Source: Brienomyrus brachyistius
Lineage: Eukaryota; Chordata; Actinopteri; Osteoglossiformes; Mormyridae
Assembly: GCF_023856365.1 (NCBI RefSeq)
Contig: NW_026042428.1
Span: 186,001 to 250,000 of the forward strand
Length of the DNA stretch: 64,000 nucleotides
Direction: 5' to 3'
The notes beneath the pieces were generated by a model. It saw nothing but the letters and a program-made list of their open reading frames with translations. It was not told the DNA's origin and did no database searches. The position numbers and the translations under genes were made by a program. This document shows, piece after piece, positions 42,566 to 55,400 of the stretch; the first letter of the stretch is position 1, and the number at the start of each line of letters is the position of its first letter.

Positions 42566-45500
42566 AAGTTACGCCCATAAAAAGAGATCCAAATAGTAAA
42601 CATACTGCTGTAACATTAAACCAAAAAGTGATACTTCAGCAATAATTTAGCACAGTGTGTACATGGGGCATGAATGTCATAAAAGTGATTTAAAGTGAGT
42701 GTACGCGCTGTGGCGGGTGTCATGTGAGGTCAACTTCAGGTCACTGTAGCTGAGATGGAAAAAATACCGGAAACCGTGGTCTGCTTGATTTAACAGTGTG
42801 AACCAGTGTAGTAATACTTGGGTTAAACTAATCAGTGGCTGATGGGTGCATGACGGCCCCGCCTCCTGAGGTTCCGTGGGCGTATCTCAAAATGGCTCAA
42901 AATGACAGTTTCTCTGGGTCTGATCAGTGATTAGCGATGAATATCGCAGTAAATCAGTGATCGCAGATTTCATTTTGAAGGATGTGTGGTTTTTAATTGA
43001 TGTGATGTGCTTATCAAACGCTCCTTATTAAATCTCTCTGCAAACCTCCGATCCACGCCACATACATGCGAAGAGCAGAGTGGAAAGACTCATTTACTAC
43101 AAAATGATCTGAGCAACCGGCTATCTGCCGTTCCAGTAGAGAGAGCCAAAAATGTGCCAAAGTAGCCCTGATGCTACAGATAGCTAAAATTCCCTAGTCC
43201 GATTAAGCCCCAGTGTCTCTGGAGATATCATAATTAGGATCTAAGGAATTCCAGCCATCTGGACTGTACGACTGTCCCGGAGCACATGCACAGTTATAAA
43301 GTTCTGAAGTGTGAATATGTTTAAGCATTTCACACAAAACATTCTTCAGTTATATGTTTTCATATGGTGTAAAATATGCTAACTATGCACAGATTTAACA
43401 TAAAAGGGAACACATAACCCGATATCTGAATTTTACTTACAAAATTTAGTTGTAAATGTCAGTGAATTTCAACGTTTAATTTAAATTCAGCTGCGGCTAT
43501 ACTCAAAGCCAGCAGCAGGGGGCGGTAGATCCATAGCGGTTGACAAAGCGGGGACCCTGACTGTTCTCTCACTTGAACGGATGGAGTGTCTTGTGCTAGC
43601 AGGGTATTATCGTAATAGCGTTACAAATGCTAGTGAGATCCCTTGGGGGGGGGGGGGGGCAAACCACAAGCACCAGAAGTACAGTTCATTCTCATGCTGG
43701 ATTCATATTTCATGAAAGGGAAAAATGTACTTAGGCCTTGTGTTTTTGAAAGCAGCTTTTGATTTCTAGTGAGAATGGAATGATAAAAGTAAAGACCTTG
43801 AGCATGTAATTAACTAGATCGATCTGTATTCATTTCTAATGAAATTAATTAACACGACTAGAAAGGGTTTTTATTAAAGTTGAACTGTATTAATTAAAAC
43901 AAATAAAAAACTGAATTTTTAATTTGAGCCGTGATTAATAATGCATCGCACCAGTAATAATATATTCCCCATGTACTTCTTTCCGCTTATTGTAGTGTGT
44001 TTTTAGGTGTATTAACTATTTTCTTCAACTATTTTAAAAATGCTATTTTAAAAAAGTTATTTAATGCATATTTTAAGGCATTCACAAATGAAAAATTCAC
44101 AAACGTCCCATTAAAAATATTATTGCAACGAAAATATTAAGGCTCAAATAAACAAATACTTGCTGAAAACAAAAAATAACCTTGTTTAAAATGCAGACTG
44201 TAAGAACTCGGTTGATAGTTGCTAGAATTTCGATTTATGTTCTAGTCATATACTGTTTCACGTATATCCCATCCATTGACGTCCCCTTCCTGTGTAATTG
44301 GAGCCGAAAATGCCGCACTGGAGAGGAAGGAGGGGGTTATAATGAATCGAACGGAAGTCAACGTTGGGATTTCTGTCACAGCACATTGATGATGTATATT
44401 TAATGAGCCTACAGGAGATCCCACGCCGACGTTACTGCTGCAAGCTGAAATTCCTGGGACTGGATTTAAAACGGGGTACAATCTTTTTCAGCGCCTTAGG
44501 TGCAAATCAGACGGTGCTCAGCGTGAATGAATAATTCACAGCCATGCACTTAATTACAAACGATCCGGCAAATAAGCAATGTTCACGAGTCGCGTGAGTT
44601 CGGCCATCATCGTGAGCCAGGGCCCCAATTTGCTGTTAGTCTTCATGATATTTACTATGCAAGTGGAGTCAAGTAGGGGCTTACGAGCTGAAACTGTGAC
44701 AGGGAGGTCAGGTCAGCCAGGTAGGGGGGTGAGAGCGATCGCTGCACTGGGCGAGGTCTTCGCAGGGCGGCAGCTCCGCGTGGCCTCAAGTCATCGGCAG
44801 GGCTTCCGACTGCAGGTGTTTCAGTCAGCAGGAGGAACTTTCCAGAAAAAGAGCAAATACGATAATCTCCAATTAAATGGTCTTAAAAACGTAGTCTTTG
44901 ATTTTTGGGTCGTATTTCCTCGATTTAATACTGAAAAACTTTTATTTTCTTTAGCCTGTTTGTTATAAAAACAGCCAAAAGCTGACTGAGATAAAATACC
45001 TTGAAGAAGCAATTTGGTGTTTTGGCATCAGCGTTTTTCCCACCTAATTCCTGTTGATAATCATTGTATTTCCCCAGTTCCAACTGTAACCAAGTTAGAT
45101 TCGGGTTTTTTTTTTTTTTTTTAGATTTATCATGCTCCTAATTTATTTATTACCCCAACCTCCCATTAAAAATGAATCCTGGTTGATGGGTTTTCTCACA
45201 GCATCTTAGCAGCCTGTGCCTTTTGGGTGTAATTAGTGAAATTAAAGTGAATTTCTAATTTCACTCGTTACCCGTCACACCCGCTCCAGTGGGCTTCCGC
45301 GCCGAGTCTGAGCGCTCGGCAAAATCGCACTCCGCCGGGATCTGCTGATTACAAACTACAATGAAACGCCCCAGGGACACTTTCTTTCAATCTTTTCATT
45401 TTCGGAATAATTAAGTGCATTTCCATATACCCTTTGGAAAAGTTTGACTAATACGCCCTTATATTCGATAAATATTGAACATGCCCCGTCTAAAACGAGC

Positions 45501-46111
45501 CTGTTTTTTGTGTCTATTTGTTAATGTGTTATTTAGCTGTTCACTCCCATCTTCGAGTCCTTAAGGGCCAATATCTCTCCGTTTCCCAGCTGCTCAGCAG
45601 GACTTTGCCTCAGGAAGTTCATCCCTCGAGGCAGACACTTCCTGTTGGTCTACAGTCTGGCTTGGACTCTCGCCCAACCAAAATACAGTGATCCATAGGT
45701 ATAAAAAGGTATCAAAGATGGATTAATCAACTCTTGCTTTCAGATGTTAGTCAATCCTGCCATTAAAAACGTAAAAGCGTCATTTAATTACAATAAATAA
45801 GCACGCTTGGAGTGACATCATGCACATCCGCGGAATTAATTAGTCACAATCTCGTCATCTTGCGTGTTTGAACCCATGAACACATCTCAGTTCTTCAGTT
45901 ACCTTACTTTGTCTGGACTTTGAATCACATGGCATTAAATCTGGGCCGGGGATCCGCGCTGAATCACGGAGAAACAGTAGAAGATGTATCACAATACAGG
46001 TCGACAGTCTGGGCAGCGGCGGTGATTCAACCGCGAGGTAACTTAACCGTTCAGGATTGCCTTGGAAATCACTGGCACGGATCACCTTCAGGGTTGTCGA
46101 TTTAGCTGCTC

Positions 46112-46400
46112 CGCTGCCAGAAGAGGCCGAGGTCCATTGTCCGGGATGCCAGCCACCCAGCTCATGCCCTCGTCACACTCCTGCCCTCGGCAAAGTGCTA
46201 CCAGTGCATCACTGCGATAATCACCCATCACAGGGACAGATTCTGCCCTCAAGCCATCGGGTTGCTGAACACCCGGTGACCTGCATCACTCCCTTCGTCA
46301 CACACCCACTGTACTGCACACTGTTAATATACCACCTTAACTTTATTAACTATGCTGTTGTTGCTTTCCGCTGCTCATCATCATATAGCACTGTCTGTTT
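46112..46400 (+). mobile_element. 3' end of a non-LTR retrotransposon (LINE)
   Basis: An open segment, RCQKRPRSIVRDASHPAHAL through HRDRFCPQAIGLLNTR to a stop at 46277-46279, matches the C-terminal end of fish LINE reverse-transcriptase polyproteins as I recall them. A 3'UTR-like stretch follows. Only the last ~56 codons remain; the clade is not assigned. Confidence 0.6.
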
Positions 46401-46404
46401 ATTA

Positions 46405-46500
46405 CTCACACAGGGGTGCTGCTAGAGATTTTGGGCCCTCAATCTAGACCAATTAAGAATGAAATATTTTGGGGCCCCAGTCAGTCAGGGGCCCTTGGAA
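46405..46500. repeat. Short dispersed repeat (gggccc-rich)
   Basis: caggggtgctgctagagatt followed by ttgggccctc and aggggcccttgg resembles a family of fish repeats seen in many genomes. Recognition is from recall only. Confidence 0.35.
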
Positions 46501-48047
46501 TGACCCTAGCTTCCCCCTTGGTTACATATTCTCATACTGCACTGTCTCGTTCTGTATCGCTCTGCTGTTCCTCCTCTCATTCTTCCAGGCTCTTGTCTTC
46601 TTCCCTGCCATTGCGGAATATGAATTTTACCGTCTCCTCCAAACATGTGACAATACAATTTGAAACTGAGGACAGATATGATTCTCTAGAGATGGAATAA
46701 GTTCATCCAGCAGAGTTCCAGAGTGAAGTTTGGATTGTTCTTTTATTTAACTACACATCTGATTGGTGGCTCACATTTCATCCAAATAACATGTGTGACA
46801 CAGAGAGGGAGCGGAAAGACAGGCTCGACGATGAGGCGTAAATATAAAATAAGGCTGAACTTGTCATCCCTGCCTTGCCTGTGAGAGGACCTTGGAGAAA
46901 GCAGGCTGGCATTTAATGCGCTCTTAGGTGATTCACCTCGGAGAGCAGTCAGAGTAGAGGCAAAAACAAAACGTCTTCTCTTCCAAACTGCAATTAGCAC
47001 GCACTCTGATTGCTGATCTCCACTTACTCCACACCCACGCATCTGTGTCCTGGAGCGTTTTATAAACACACCCTCACGTTTACCTTCTCCGATTCCAGAG
47101 TGACGCAACTCCGGCAGAAGCCCTGTCAAACGGCGTTCGCATGTTCCTTTTATTCCCACGTATATCTGCGCAGGCCAGGTGAAAATTATACAACCGGCAG
47201 CCATCTTCCCGTGAAGTTATTCGAAGCTACAGCAGCTTGGAGTTAAATGAAAATTACTATCCCGTGATTTACCTGTGCTGATAAATGTACTTCGTTTTTT
47301 ATGCACGGTATCGCAATCACTCATATCATTAATCTTCCTGCGAAATCTGGACTGTGAAATGTGTCTCCAATGCAACACTGGCAACAAGACTAATAAGCTT
47401 TGGTCAGGACTAAGTCCCAAAGTAAAACAAAAAAAAGACAATTTCGCGACTGTCAGCACGTTTGCTCAGACCTGCATTTAATCTACTGGCGTCCCTCCTG
47501 AACTCTCTGTACTGTGTCGTTTAAGTGGCACGTTGATAACAGCCCAACGTTTCATTAACTTCACAATGACCAGTATGCGGTCTCTCTGGAATCTTTAATA
47601 CCCACGAAATCGCCACGGAAACAGTCGCCTTCGCTGTGCCCAGAGCTGTGTAATTTTGCAGCGGTTCATCGCTGTGCCTGTTTCTAAATGTTTCTAAAAT
47701 CGTTTTGCATTATTTTTCATCAGATCTCACATTTTCTGTTCTGGAATGAATGTTTCCTTAAAAACCATGTTAATATTATTTTGAAACAACATTAGTTACA
47801 GAAACTCCTTTACTGTGTAACACCAGAAGAATCAGATTTCGAAAATCCGAGCTGCAAGACGTCTCTCACAGCTGAGGGGCGAAGTCCATGTTGTTTACAG
47901 TCCATGTAACAGTCCATAACTGTTTCATTTCAATAGATATCTGTGTGATGCTCTGTCCCTGATCAAAGTCGGGAACTCCCATTGAGTTTCCTCTACTGCG
48001 GAAGCAACATAACTAATTTTGATTAATTGTTGCTGTTAGTAATCCGT

Positions 48048-48345
48048 CCATCCTGTGTGGCTCAGCCGGTCAGGCCTCTGTGTGTGTAACCAGAAGGATG
48101 TGGGCCCTAACTTGGCAGAACCGTCATCTCCATTGGGCCCTTGACCCCCAAAAATGCTGGGAAAATGTCTGATCCTGTGCTTGGACCCCAAGTTTCAATC
48201 TCAACTGTAAATGTTTGTATGTCTCAAAGGAGTGTAAGTCAGGATACGTGAAAAGAAGCATTCCAATGTAGCTGTACGAATAAAGCATCAATTCATTCTC
48301 ATATTGGACAGCGGCCAAAGCTGTTAATACTATCTCCAATAAATC
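48048..48345 (+). mobile_element. Degenerate SINE
   Basis: tggctcagccggtcaggcc, gtaaccagaaggatgtggg and cattgggcccttgaccccc are the head and body. It ends in a tail with gtacgaataaagcatcaatt. Diverged. Confidence 0.5.
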
Positions 48346-48879
48346 GTCTATCAATTAGCCACAAAACATCATTTACGCACAGGCCTATCACTGGCGATTC
48401 GTACCTTTTTTTTCTTCATACGTATCGTTACGTATTTTTATGCTTTAGTCCCGGAAATCGAACGGCGAGACTGTAATGTTTCTCAGCGAACTTCATTCAT
48501 TTAGCACGCAAAGCCACCCATTCTTAATGCGTTTGTATTCTACATCTTTTTTTTTCTAACAGACTTTACAAACCCCTGCAAACTTTCAAACGTCATTTAT
48601 ACCCAATCTATATATTTAAGCACAAATAGACGTTTCTCCGCAGCATTAGCTGTGAGATTTCTTGAGAAAAATACATTGTAAATTATATGCGTGTGTGTGT
48701 GTGTGTGTGTGCGTGTGCTCAGTAGTCCGCCGCATTCCCGCAGGGAAGCCTACACACCTCAGTCCGTATTTATAGCGCTTTACGGTCTAAATTATAGGCA
48801 TCTGCTGCCCGTTACACTGACACAGAAAGGACGGGAGGTGGGAGCGGATATTCACATGGACGTGTCGTCTCGAATTACA

Positions 48880-49062
48880 ACTTATTTGAGCGAAAGGAGA
48901 GGCGCCCCCCGTTGTGTTCGGGGCGGCGTTGGGGAGTTTTTGCAGACTGGAGCCCCCGCCCCGCCGCCGGGATAACGGGGACTTGCAGCGGCCGCACTGC
49001 AACGCTGGGAAGGACGCGCGGTGACGGCCGCCCGCAGCGCCAGCACAGCCCGGCCGAGGACG
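48880..49062 (+). promoter_or_regulatory. lrrc8c: Probable CpG promoter and first non-coding exon of lrrc8c
   Basis: A CpG-dense island (gcggccgc, cgccgccggg) ends at a good donor, gaggacg|gtgaga at 49062/49063. It is the only such island upstream of the lrrc8c coding exon on this strand. The start site is not determined, and assignment to lrrc8c is inferred from position. Confidence 0.45.
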
Positions 49063-50403
49063 GTGAGAGCAGCTTTCTGCCTTTTAAAACCTGCTTCGGG
49101 CAAATGTGTGTAGAAGGGAGGCGCGTTATTTCATTAAACTGTACATTTAAACGCGAATAATCGGGAATAAAGTCCCACGCAACAGATGACCATGAGTCTT
49201 CATAATAGTGTAGTCTGGCAAATGTGGAAATGGTAGTTTTAAACAAAATGCTACATTTTCTTTTCTTTTTAAGAACTACACACAATGTAAAGTACGTGTC
49301 TTTGTGGCCGCTAGACCGCTCTCCTTGTGCCACGGTTTAAATGCCCAGATTAGCTATATAAACAATTCGTGGCGATCGGATCCGCCGCGTTGAATGAAAC
49401 GGTGCGCCGGAGTGATGTAACTGTCTCCAGCCTAGTTTGTTTCCAGTCTTACCACGTTTAAGTTCTTATGGTTTCTGGTTGTTGAATTGTTTCGCGGTAT
49501 TGTCCAGCATGACTCGACTTAAATGAAATGACCTTATTCTGAGGCGTGGGAAGGGGGGATCTCCATTGATGGATAACAATAGCCGCGAGTTGGAGCAGAC
49601 GAGACAGAAGGATCACTGCCTAGTAAAAGTCCAGCCTGAACCCCCGAAAAGTTTATGAGTCGAGGAGCAGACAAGCAGCAAATGTACAAGATAAATTAAC
49701 ACGTACACTGTGCATGCGGGCTCCCTTCACCGGCCTGAAAAAGCGCAAATAACGCCCACAGAGAGCTGACTTTGTTCCTTAGGAATGAGTAAGCTATGAA
49801 TTGACCCTTATTTTGGTTATGTCCTGCAGGAAAGAGCAGATGTAAGACATGGGTGGTTAGTGAAGAGCTATTAAGAGCAAATAAGGAGAGGGTTGATTTT
49901 GCATCATACTAAGGCATGAAACTGCAGTACAGCCTGATACTGTTGTATTTCCTGTATATTTAAGAAAGTAGGAACACATAAAAAAATACTATTTGACAAG
50001 AACTCAGATCCTGTTTGAAGGACAAGCAAGCTATCTCAGTAAGTTTAATATTATTATTTGTTATAATGATCACACTTGCTGATTAACTTTTTGTTTTGAT
50101 CCACTATTTAAAGGCAAAGCCCTCCCCCCACCCCCCAGAAGTGGCGTTGGCCGACAGTGGCTTTCCTGAGCTCCCTGAGCGTTTCTTTGTCTCTGCATCA
50201 TGTCCATGTTTTTCCGGCTCTTGTGACGTTTCACACGACTTTTATACGAGTCACTCCACTGATAACTATTGTTCCACAACTGGGTGGTCGCGGTTCTCGG
50301 GAATGTTCACTGCTGTCCACCAATGCTTTTTATGTGAGATTTTTATGGGAAGAGGGTTCGGATGGCAACATACCATCTGCTGGAGATGATGTGCCTTAAC
50401 GAC

Positions 50404-50427
50404 ATGCAGTATGCAGTATGCAGTATG
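50404..50427. repeat. Short tandem repeat, (atgcagt)3
   Basis: Three exact 7-bp units with a partial fourth (atgaga). No function is evident. Confidence 0.85.
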
Positions 50428-50722
50428 AGAAAAATATACCCAGAATTATACAGCATCTCTGAAAGCTCCTGTGAATTAAGTCCATGGGAAAATACCTCAT
50501 CTTTGATAACTCAGGGGATTTAGTGGATTATAAACAGTCAAACAGGCGTGTTTATCTTGAAAGGGTGTGGTTATCTAGAGCATGCACACGAACGGATGTG
50601 CCGTGATAAAATGAGCTCTCTCTCTCTCTCGTCTTTCGTGTTACTGTCTGAAGAAGTTTGATCTCGTATTCTGTTTTGTGTGTTTGTCAATCACTTTCAA
50701 TGGCCGTCAATTTTATCTTCAG

Positions 50723-50781
50723 ATCCAGAACAAAAGGCTGCCGCCATCTTTCTGCTGCCGTGAGGTAACATCTGTGAGACA
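50723..50781 (+). other. lrrc8c: Possible second 5'UTR exon of lrrc8c
   Basis: A tttatcttcag acceptor is followed by 59 nt and a gtgagt donor (an alternative gtaaca donor lies at 50765). It contains no useful frame and carries gccgccatctt (50740-50750), a reverse YY1-type motif. Splicing is inferred only from signals. Confidence 0.25.
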
Positions 50782-51719
50782 GTGAGTACCTTTCGCAGTG
50801 TTACTCCAGGATAAATCGGGGTCTAAGTATGTAGAAACATCCAGACCTGCAAATGCAGGGTGTGTTAAGAAGCCAGTGACTACATAAAAATACATACATT
50901 TTAATGAGGTTATAAGTAATAAGTGAAATACAGATTCCCTGATCCATGTTTCAGTGTGTCTAGTTATATATTTACATTAATGCTATTCTTTACAGCAGAA
51001 ATGTTTACGTTTAAAGCTATTTAATTGGGCAGTATGTGCATGTTTATGCAGAAGAAAGACACTATTTAACATTAGGATATATGCCCATGAACAGTAACAC
51101 GGTAAAAAAGTAACAAGAATTTCTCCCTCCAATTAACTTAATTAGTTGATTGAGTTAGTTGATCGATGAGGTATTGATAAGCCAAAATGGTACAATAGTT
51201 GTTAAGTTCAACAAATGTATGGGTTTGTTGGATGGATGCTGCAATACTTGATGACTTGATGGGAGGTTCAGGAAGCAGATACTGACAGACACAGTATCAT
51301 GCTTTGCATCCCCTAGAAGCAGAACTTCTGCTTCATAATTTTCCTTTTGGTTTTTTAGAAGTCGTGTTTCTTTTTTTAAGAATCAGCAGATTCTCCTTAT
51401 ACAGCTTCAGTCTGTTTGACCAAAAAGGTAAACAGAGTAATCAGGCAGGCGGAAGACTGTCCACGTGACCAAACTGTTGAGCAGAAAGATGGTCCTGGAG
51501 CTCTCTGATCGCACGAGTGAGGTCACAGTTCAGCCCCACTCCTACTGACGCCTCGAAAATAAAGCAGAACGGCTGCTCAGATTGCTTTGGGATGCAGGAA
51601 ACGTGGCGTTTCTGAGTGCTGAGTCACCAGCACGCCGGATATGAATAGAGATACTTTATTAAACACCGTAGGGAGATTCTCTTTCTGCCTACCTCACGCG
51701 GCTCCCCATGGGGGGCACA

Positions 51720-51925
51720 GACACATATGCAGGTGAGGGCAAGCTTGGGGGGGGGGGGGGTCACAGTGTGGGGTCAGCCAATGTGCAGCACCCCTCGAGC
51801 TGGGAGTTACGGGTCTTCATCCAGGACTGATGGACGTGCGAGGGTTCTAGTGAGGCCGGGGTCTCGAACCGGCAACTGGCCCATCACAGGCACAGAGGCA
51901 GCCTGCTGAGCTGCGCACTGCCCCC
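51720..51925 (-). mobile_element. SINE-like repeat, antisense, with a G14 run
   Basis: gtctcgaaccggcaactggc (antisense B box) and catcacaggcacagaggcag match the family. The segment gcttgggg...tcacagtg with G14 (51747-51760) is shared with 33303-33334. Confidence 0.55.
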
Positions 51926-52312
51926 AGTGGGGGTCTGACCCTCCCCTTTAAATCCCACACATCAAACCACGCCACATTTTAGCAGACTCTGTTAGTGGAT
52001 GGAAATGGCAGACTTATTGAATTAAGTGTTGTTATCGCTTTCTAGTCTTTTCCAGTAACTGTGACTCTCACCGCAGTCTGTTAGAATAGAGAGGGGTAAT
52101 TTCTAAGATAAATGCAGTACAAACAAGGCTAAATTTAGATGGGGCCTATGCTGCCTGTGATATAAAACGACATTTTTTGTTACCTTTTAAAAACAATAGT
52201 GTGGCCTTAGTCTGGGCGGGGGTGGAAGCCGGACTGGCCACGCCCCCTAACGAGGCCCAGGCGTGCCGGGGGCCCCTTTGTCAGAGCTGTCCTCATTCTC
52301 CCGGCAGGAACC

Positions 52313-52450
52313 ATGATTCCCGTTACGGAATTCCGCCAGTTTATGGAACAGCAGCCGGCGTTCCGGGTGCTCAAACCGTGGTGGGATGTCTTCACAGACT
52401 ACCTCTCCGTGGTCATGCTCATGGTCGGCGTGTTTGCGTGTACCCTGCAG
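52313..52450 (+). CDS. lrrc8c: lrrc8c first coding exon, residues 1-46
   Basis: The exon begins after cccggcag at 52308 and holds gaaccATGA. Donor gtaagt, phase 0. It encodes the N-terminal pore-lining segment and the first membrane helix ([20 protein letters not shown]). Confidence 0.96.
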
Positions 52451-55400
52451 GTAAGTGCACCCCCACCCCTCCACTGGACTCCGCAACCTCCCACCTTGTT
52501 TCACCCAGTATCTGGTGTTTCCTGACACCATCTGTTGCTACACTGTTCGCCGCCCTGCTGGTTCAATGTAAATATCCCCACATAAAGGGTTTCTGGGTTT
52601 TTTAGAAGGATTTATAGCTGTTTTTCAGGCTGAGTGACGACCGGAATGTTTTATAGCATCACAACATTTCAATTCATGCTGATATTTTTGTTTTCATGTA
52701 GATGTGATTATGTGCAGTATTATATATTTCCCGTATAGCTTTTACTTTTTCTCCATTTCTGTAGCTTTGCCTCTCTTAAAAAACCCTCCATTTTAGCTCA
52801 TAAATAATTAGCGCCCCCTTGGCCTGTTTCCCCTGTAAGTGTTTCCACCGCCATTGTGTGTCGTTCGTTATGTTTATTACATTGTACACAAAAGGAAACA
52901 TCTGCTTCGGAGCCCCGGCCTAATCTCACGCCTCCCGATCCGTCACCGCCACTGCCTGATGTGTCTCAATCAAAAAAAAAAAATGCAGAGATTGACCTGT
53001 GAATGCAGAGATGCCCCTTCATGCTGTGGGCTCATGGATGGCATGGTGCCGACATACGAGTTTAGCCAGCGTGGCAGGAGTTGGTAACAAGAGAAGAGGG
53101 GGTTGCATTTCGTCCTTGGCACCATGGACCGCCCCCCCGTTTTACGGGCTGGTGCCCGGAGCCCTAGCAGCACATTGGAGCAATTAAAGTCCCTCCTAGT
53201 TACTTGCTGTATATATTTAGAAAGGCAGCTCTTTGTTCACATGGCGTCTCCCGTTCTTCATAGACCAGGCAGAACACAGAGAAATTTTGTTACATCTTAG
53301 GAAATCTGAGCACGATTGTGATGCAAGGTGGATTTTTTTTTTCATTTTACAGAAAACTTCTTCCCCATGGGGAATATTCTGGTACGTAAAGTTTCATGCA
53401 AAAAATCGTACAGTACCAAACGGATCACGTGGCGTAGACAAATAAACAGAGGAAAATAATATCAAAATACATACACAGTCCAACGAAATAGAATATCCTG
53501 AAAAAATGTTACCTCCCCCTAACTTAAAACAGAAAATATTCACCCGAACCTCAGGCCAGCAGCATGCAAGGCAGCAGGAAGATGGTTAGGCAACTAATGC
53601 ACCTACTGTCCATCTTCAAACCTCCTGAAAGCATCTGACTAGGTTCTCAAGCTAAGCTGAGGCAACTGGTGTCTGCTGATCAGTGCCTCCTAGCTTCGCC
53701 TGGCCTGCGATTGGCCGGGCAGCCAAAACGGCTGTTTTTGTGGCCTGATTGCGAGGCTGGGCGGTAATTAGCTTTCTCTGGAAGAGACGCTGGCTGTTCT
53801 GGGTTACGAGGGACCCGAGGCTTTATTAACGGATATGGCACTTAATGAGCCAAACTGCGATCTGGATTGAATTATATTCCAACACTCGTCTGAAGTCTGA
53901 AAAGAGAATGTTTCTGCTTATGAGCCCTGACATTTCTGCAGCTACTGTGAGTGCAGATCAGAAGAGGGATTGACTTCCCTCTCTGCTGGTCTCTGTCTTC
54001 CTGATAATTGCTTCTTTCCTGCATGACTCACATGTTGAGTTATGGAGTTTGGCACACGTCGCCCCAACGCAATCTATGCTGCCGTGTAACCCCCACCCCC
54101 CCCCGACAGAGCGCCATGTAAACACCATCTACTAGAGGCTCCCCACTTTCAAGCACCGGTGATAAAAAAGTCATTTGTAATAATCAAAGTCCTTTGCAGG
54201 AGATACTTTGAGGTGAGGGAAGATTTATGGCAGCTTGGTTTGTTCTTATTTACCACGCAGTCTAATAACAAACAACCAAATGAGAAGAGATGCAAAATCT
54301 ATTACGGTTAATTATCATGTAATGTGCTGACAATGCCTACCTTGGTCCCATTGATTGATTAAATACCCCTACTGATGGGATCATGCTGGGAGGGGTTGGA
54401 GGACAATGGGGCAGAAGATGCCCCACCGGGGGTGAGAATGGAATGGGCCATAAGATTATCGATTGTTCTCCTTCTGAGTGGAGATTTCCCGTCTCTGCTG
54501 GTCTGGGCCGCCTCCCTCCTGCAGGAGCTGTGAGTGAAATTTCGTCGGAATGCACTGGAGCTGCGGGGTCCCTGCATTCTGGTTTGGATGGTGCATGTGT
54601 CTCTGGTTCATTCAAAAAAACTGTCATCCATACGGTTTATGATACTTGTCCTTTTGGTTGGTTTATCATGTCTTGCTTTCTGTCTCGTTCCAGATAATGC
54701 AAGACAAAATCATCTGCCTTCCACAAAGAGTACCCCCACCAAACCAGACTGTGGCCTTGTCAAATCCCAGTGATGGGACACTGGCCAACTCCAGTGCCCC
54801 CCCTGCACTAGCAGTTAATGAAATGAAAGGCCTGAAGACTAACCTCGATTTTCAGCAGTACAACTTCATCAACCAGATATGTTACGAGACGGCACTGCAC
54901 TGGTACGCCAAGTACCTTCCCTACCTAGTGCTCATACATACCATGATCTTCATGGTTTGCAGCAATTTCTGGTTCAAATTCCCAGGGTCCAGCTCCAAAA
55001 TAGAACACTTCATTTCCATCTTAGGGAAGTGCTTTGACTCGCCCTGGACCACCAGGGCTTTGTCAGAAGTTTCCGGGGAGAAACCAGGGGACAAGGGTAA
55101 AACGATGGTCACGCAGAAGTTCAGCATTCATGAGGATGTGACTACGGACAACACGGAGGAAGAGGAGTCCGTCAGGTCCATACCGGAGAAGGTGGTCGTC
55201 GACAAGCCAGATGCTGGAGTCCTGGACAAAAAGGAAGGCGAACAAGCTAAGGCCCTGTTTGAGAAGATCAAGAAGTTCCGTTTGCATGTGGAAGAGGGGG
55301 ATTTGCTTTACATCATGTACGTTCGCCAGAATGTTCTCAAAGTGCTCAATTTTCTCCTCATCATAGGATACAACTGTGTGATGGTGTCAAAAATGGAGGT

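Larger units (their letters stand above)
42566..48047. other. Intergenic DNA between the candidate segment and lrrc8c
   Basis: AT-rich, with a G13 run (43647-43659), a T run (45106-45122), the LINE 3' end and the gggccc repeat. A small hairpin, agtgaaatta/taatttcact, lies at 45235-45265 near a taattag motif. Several ORFs of 90-150 codons lack any recognisable motif. Confidence 0.45.
49063..52307 (+). other. Putative lrrc8c 5' introns
   Basis: Contains the possible UTR exon at 50723-50781, the (atgcagt)3 repeat, a tctctctctc run (50617-50628) and the SINE-like repeat at 51720-51925. No other exon was recognised. Confidence 0.4.

Noticed and set aside
44579..44968. Plus-strand ORF of 129 codons
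   Set aside because: Does not start with ATG in a good context, composition shifts midway, and no family is recognisable.
46743..47204. Minus-strand ORF of 153 codons
   Set aside because: No recognisable motif, no splice or promoter context. It may be chance in repeat-rich DNA.
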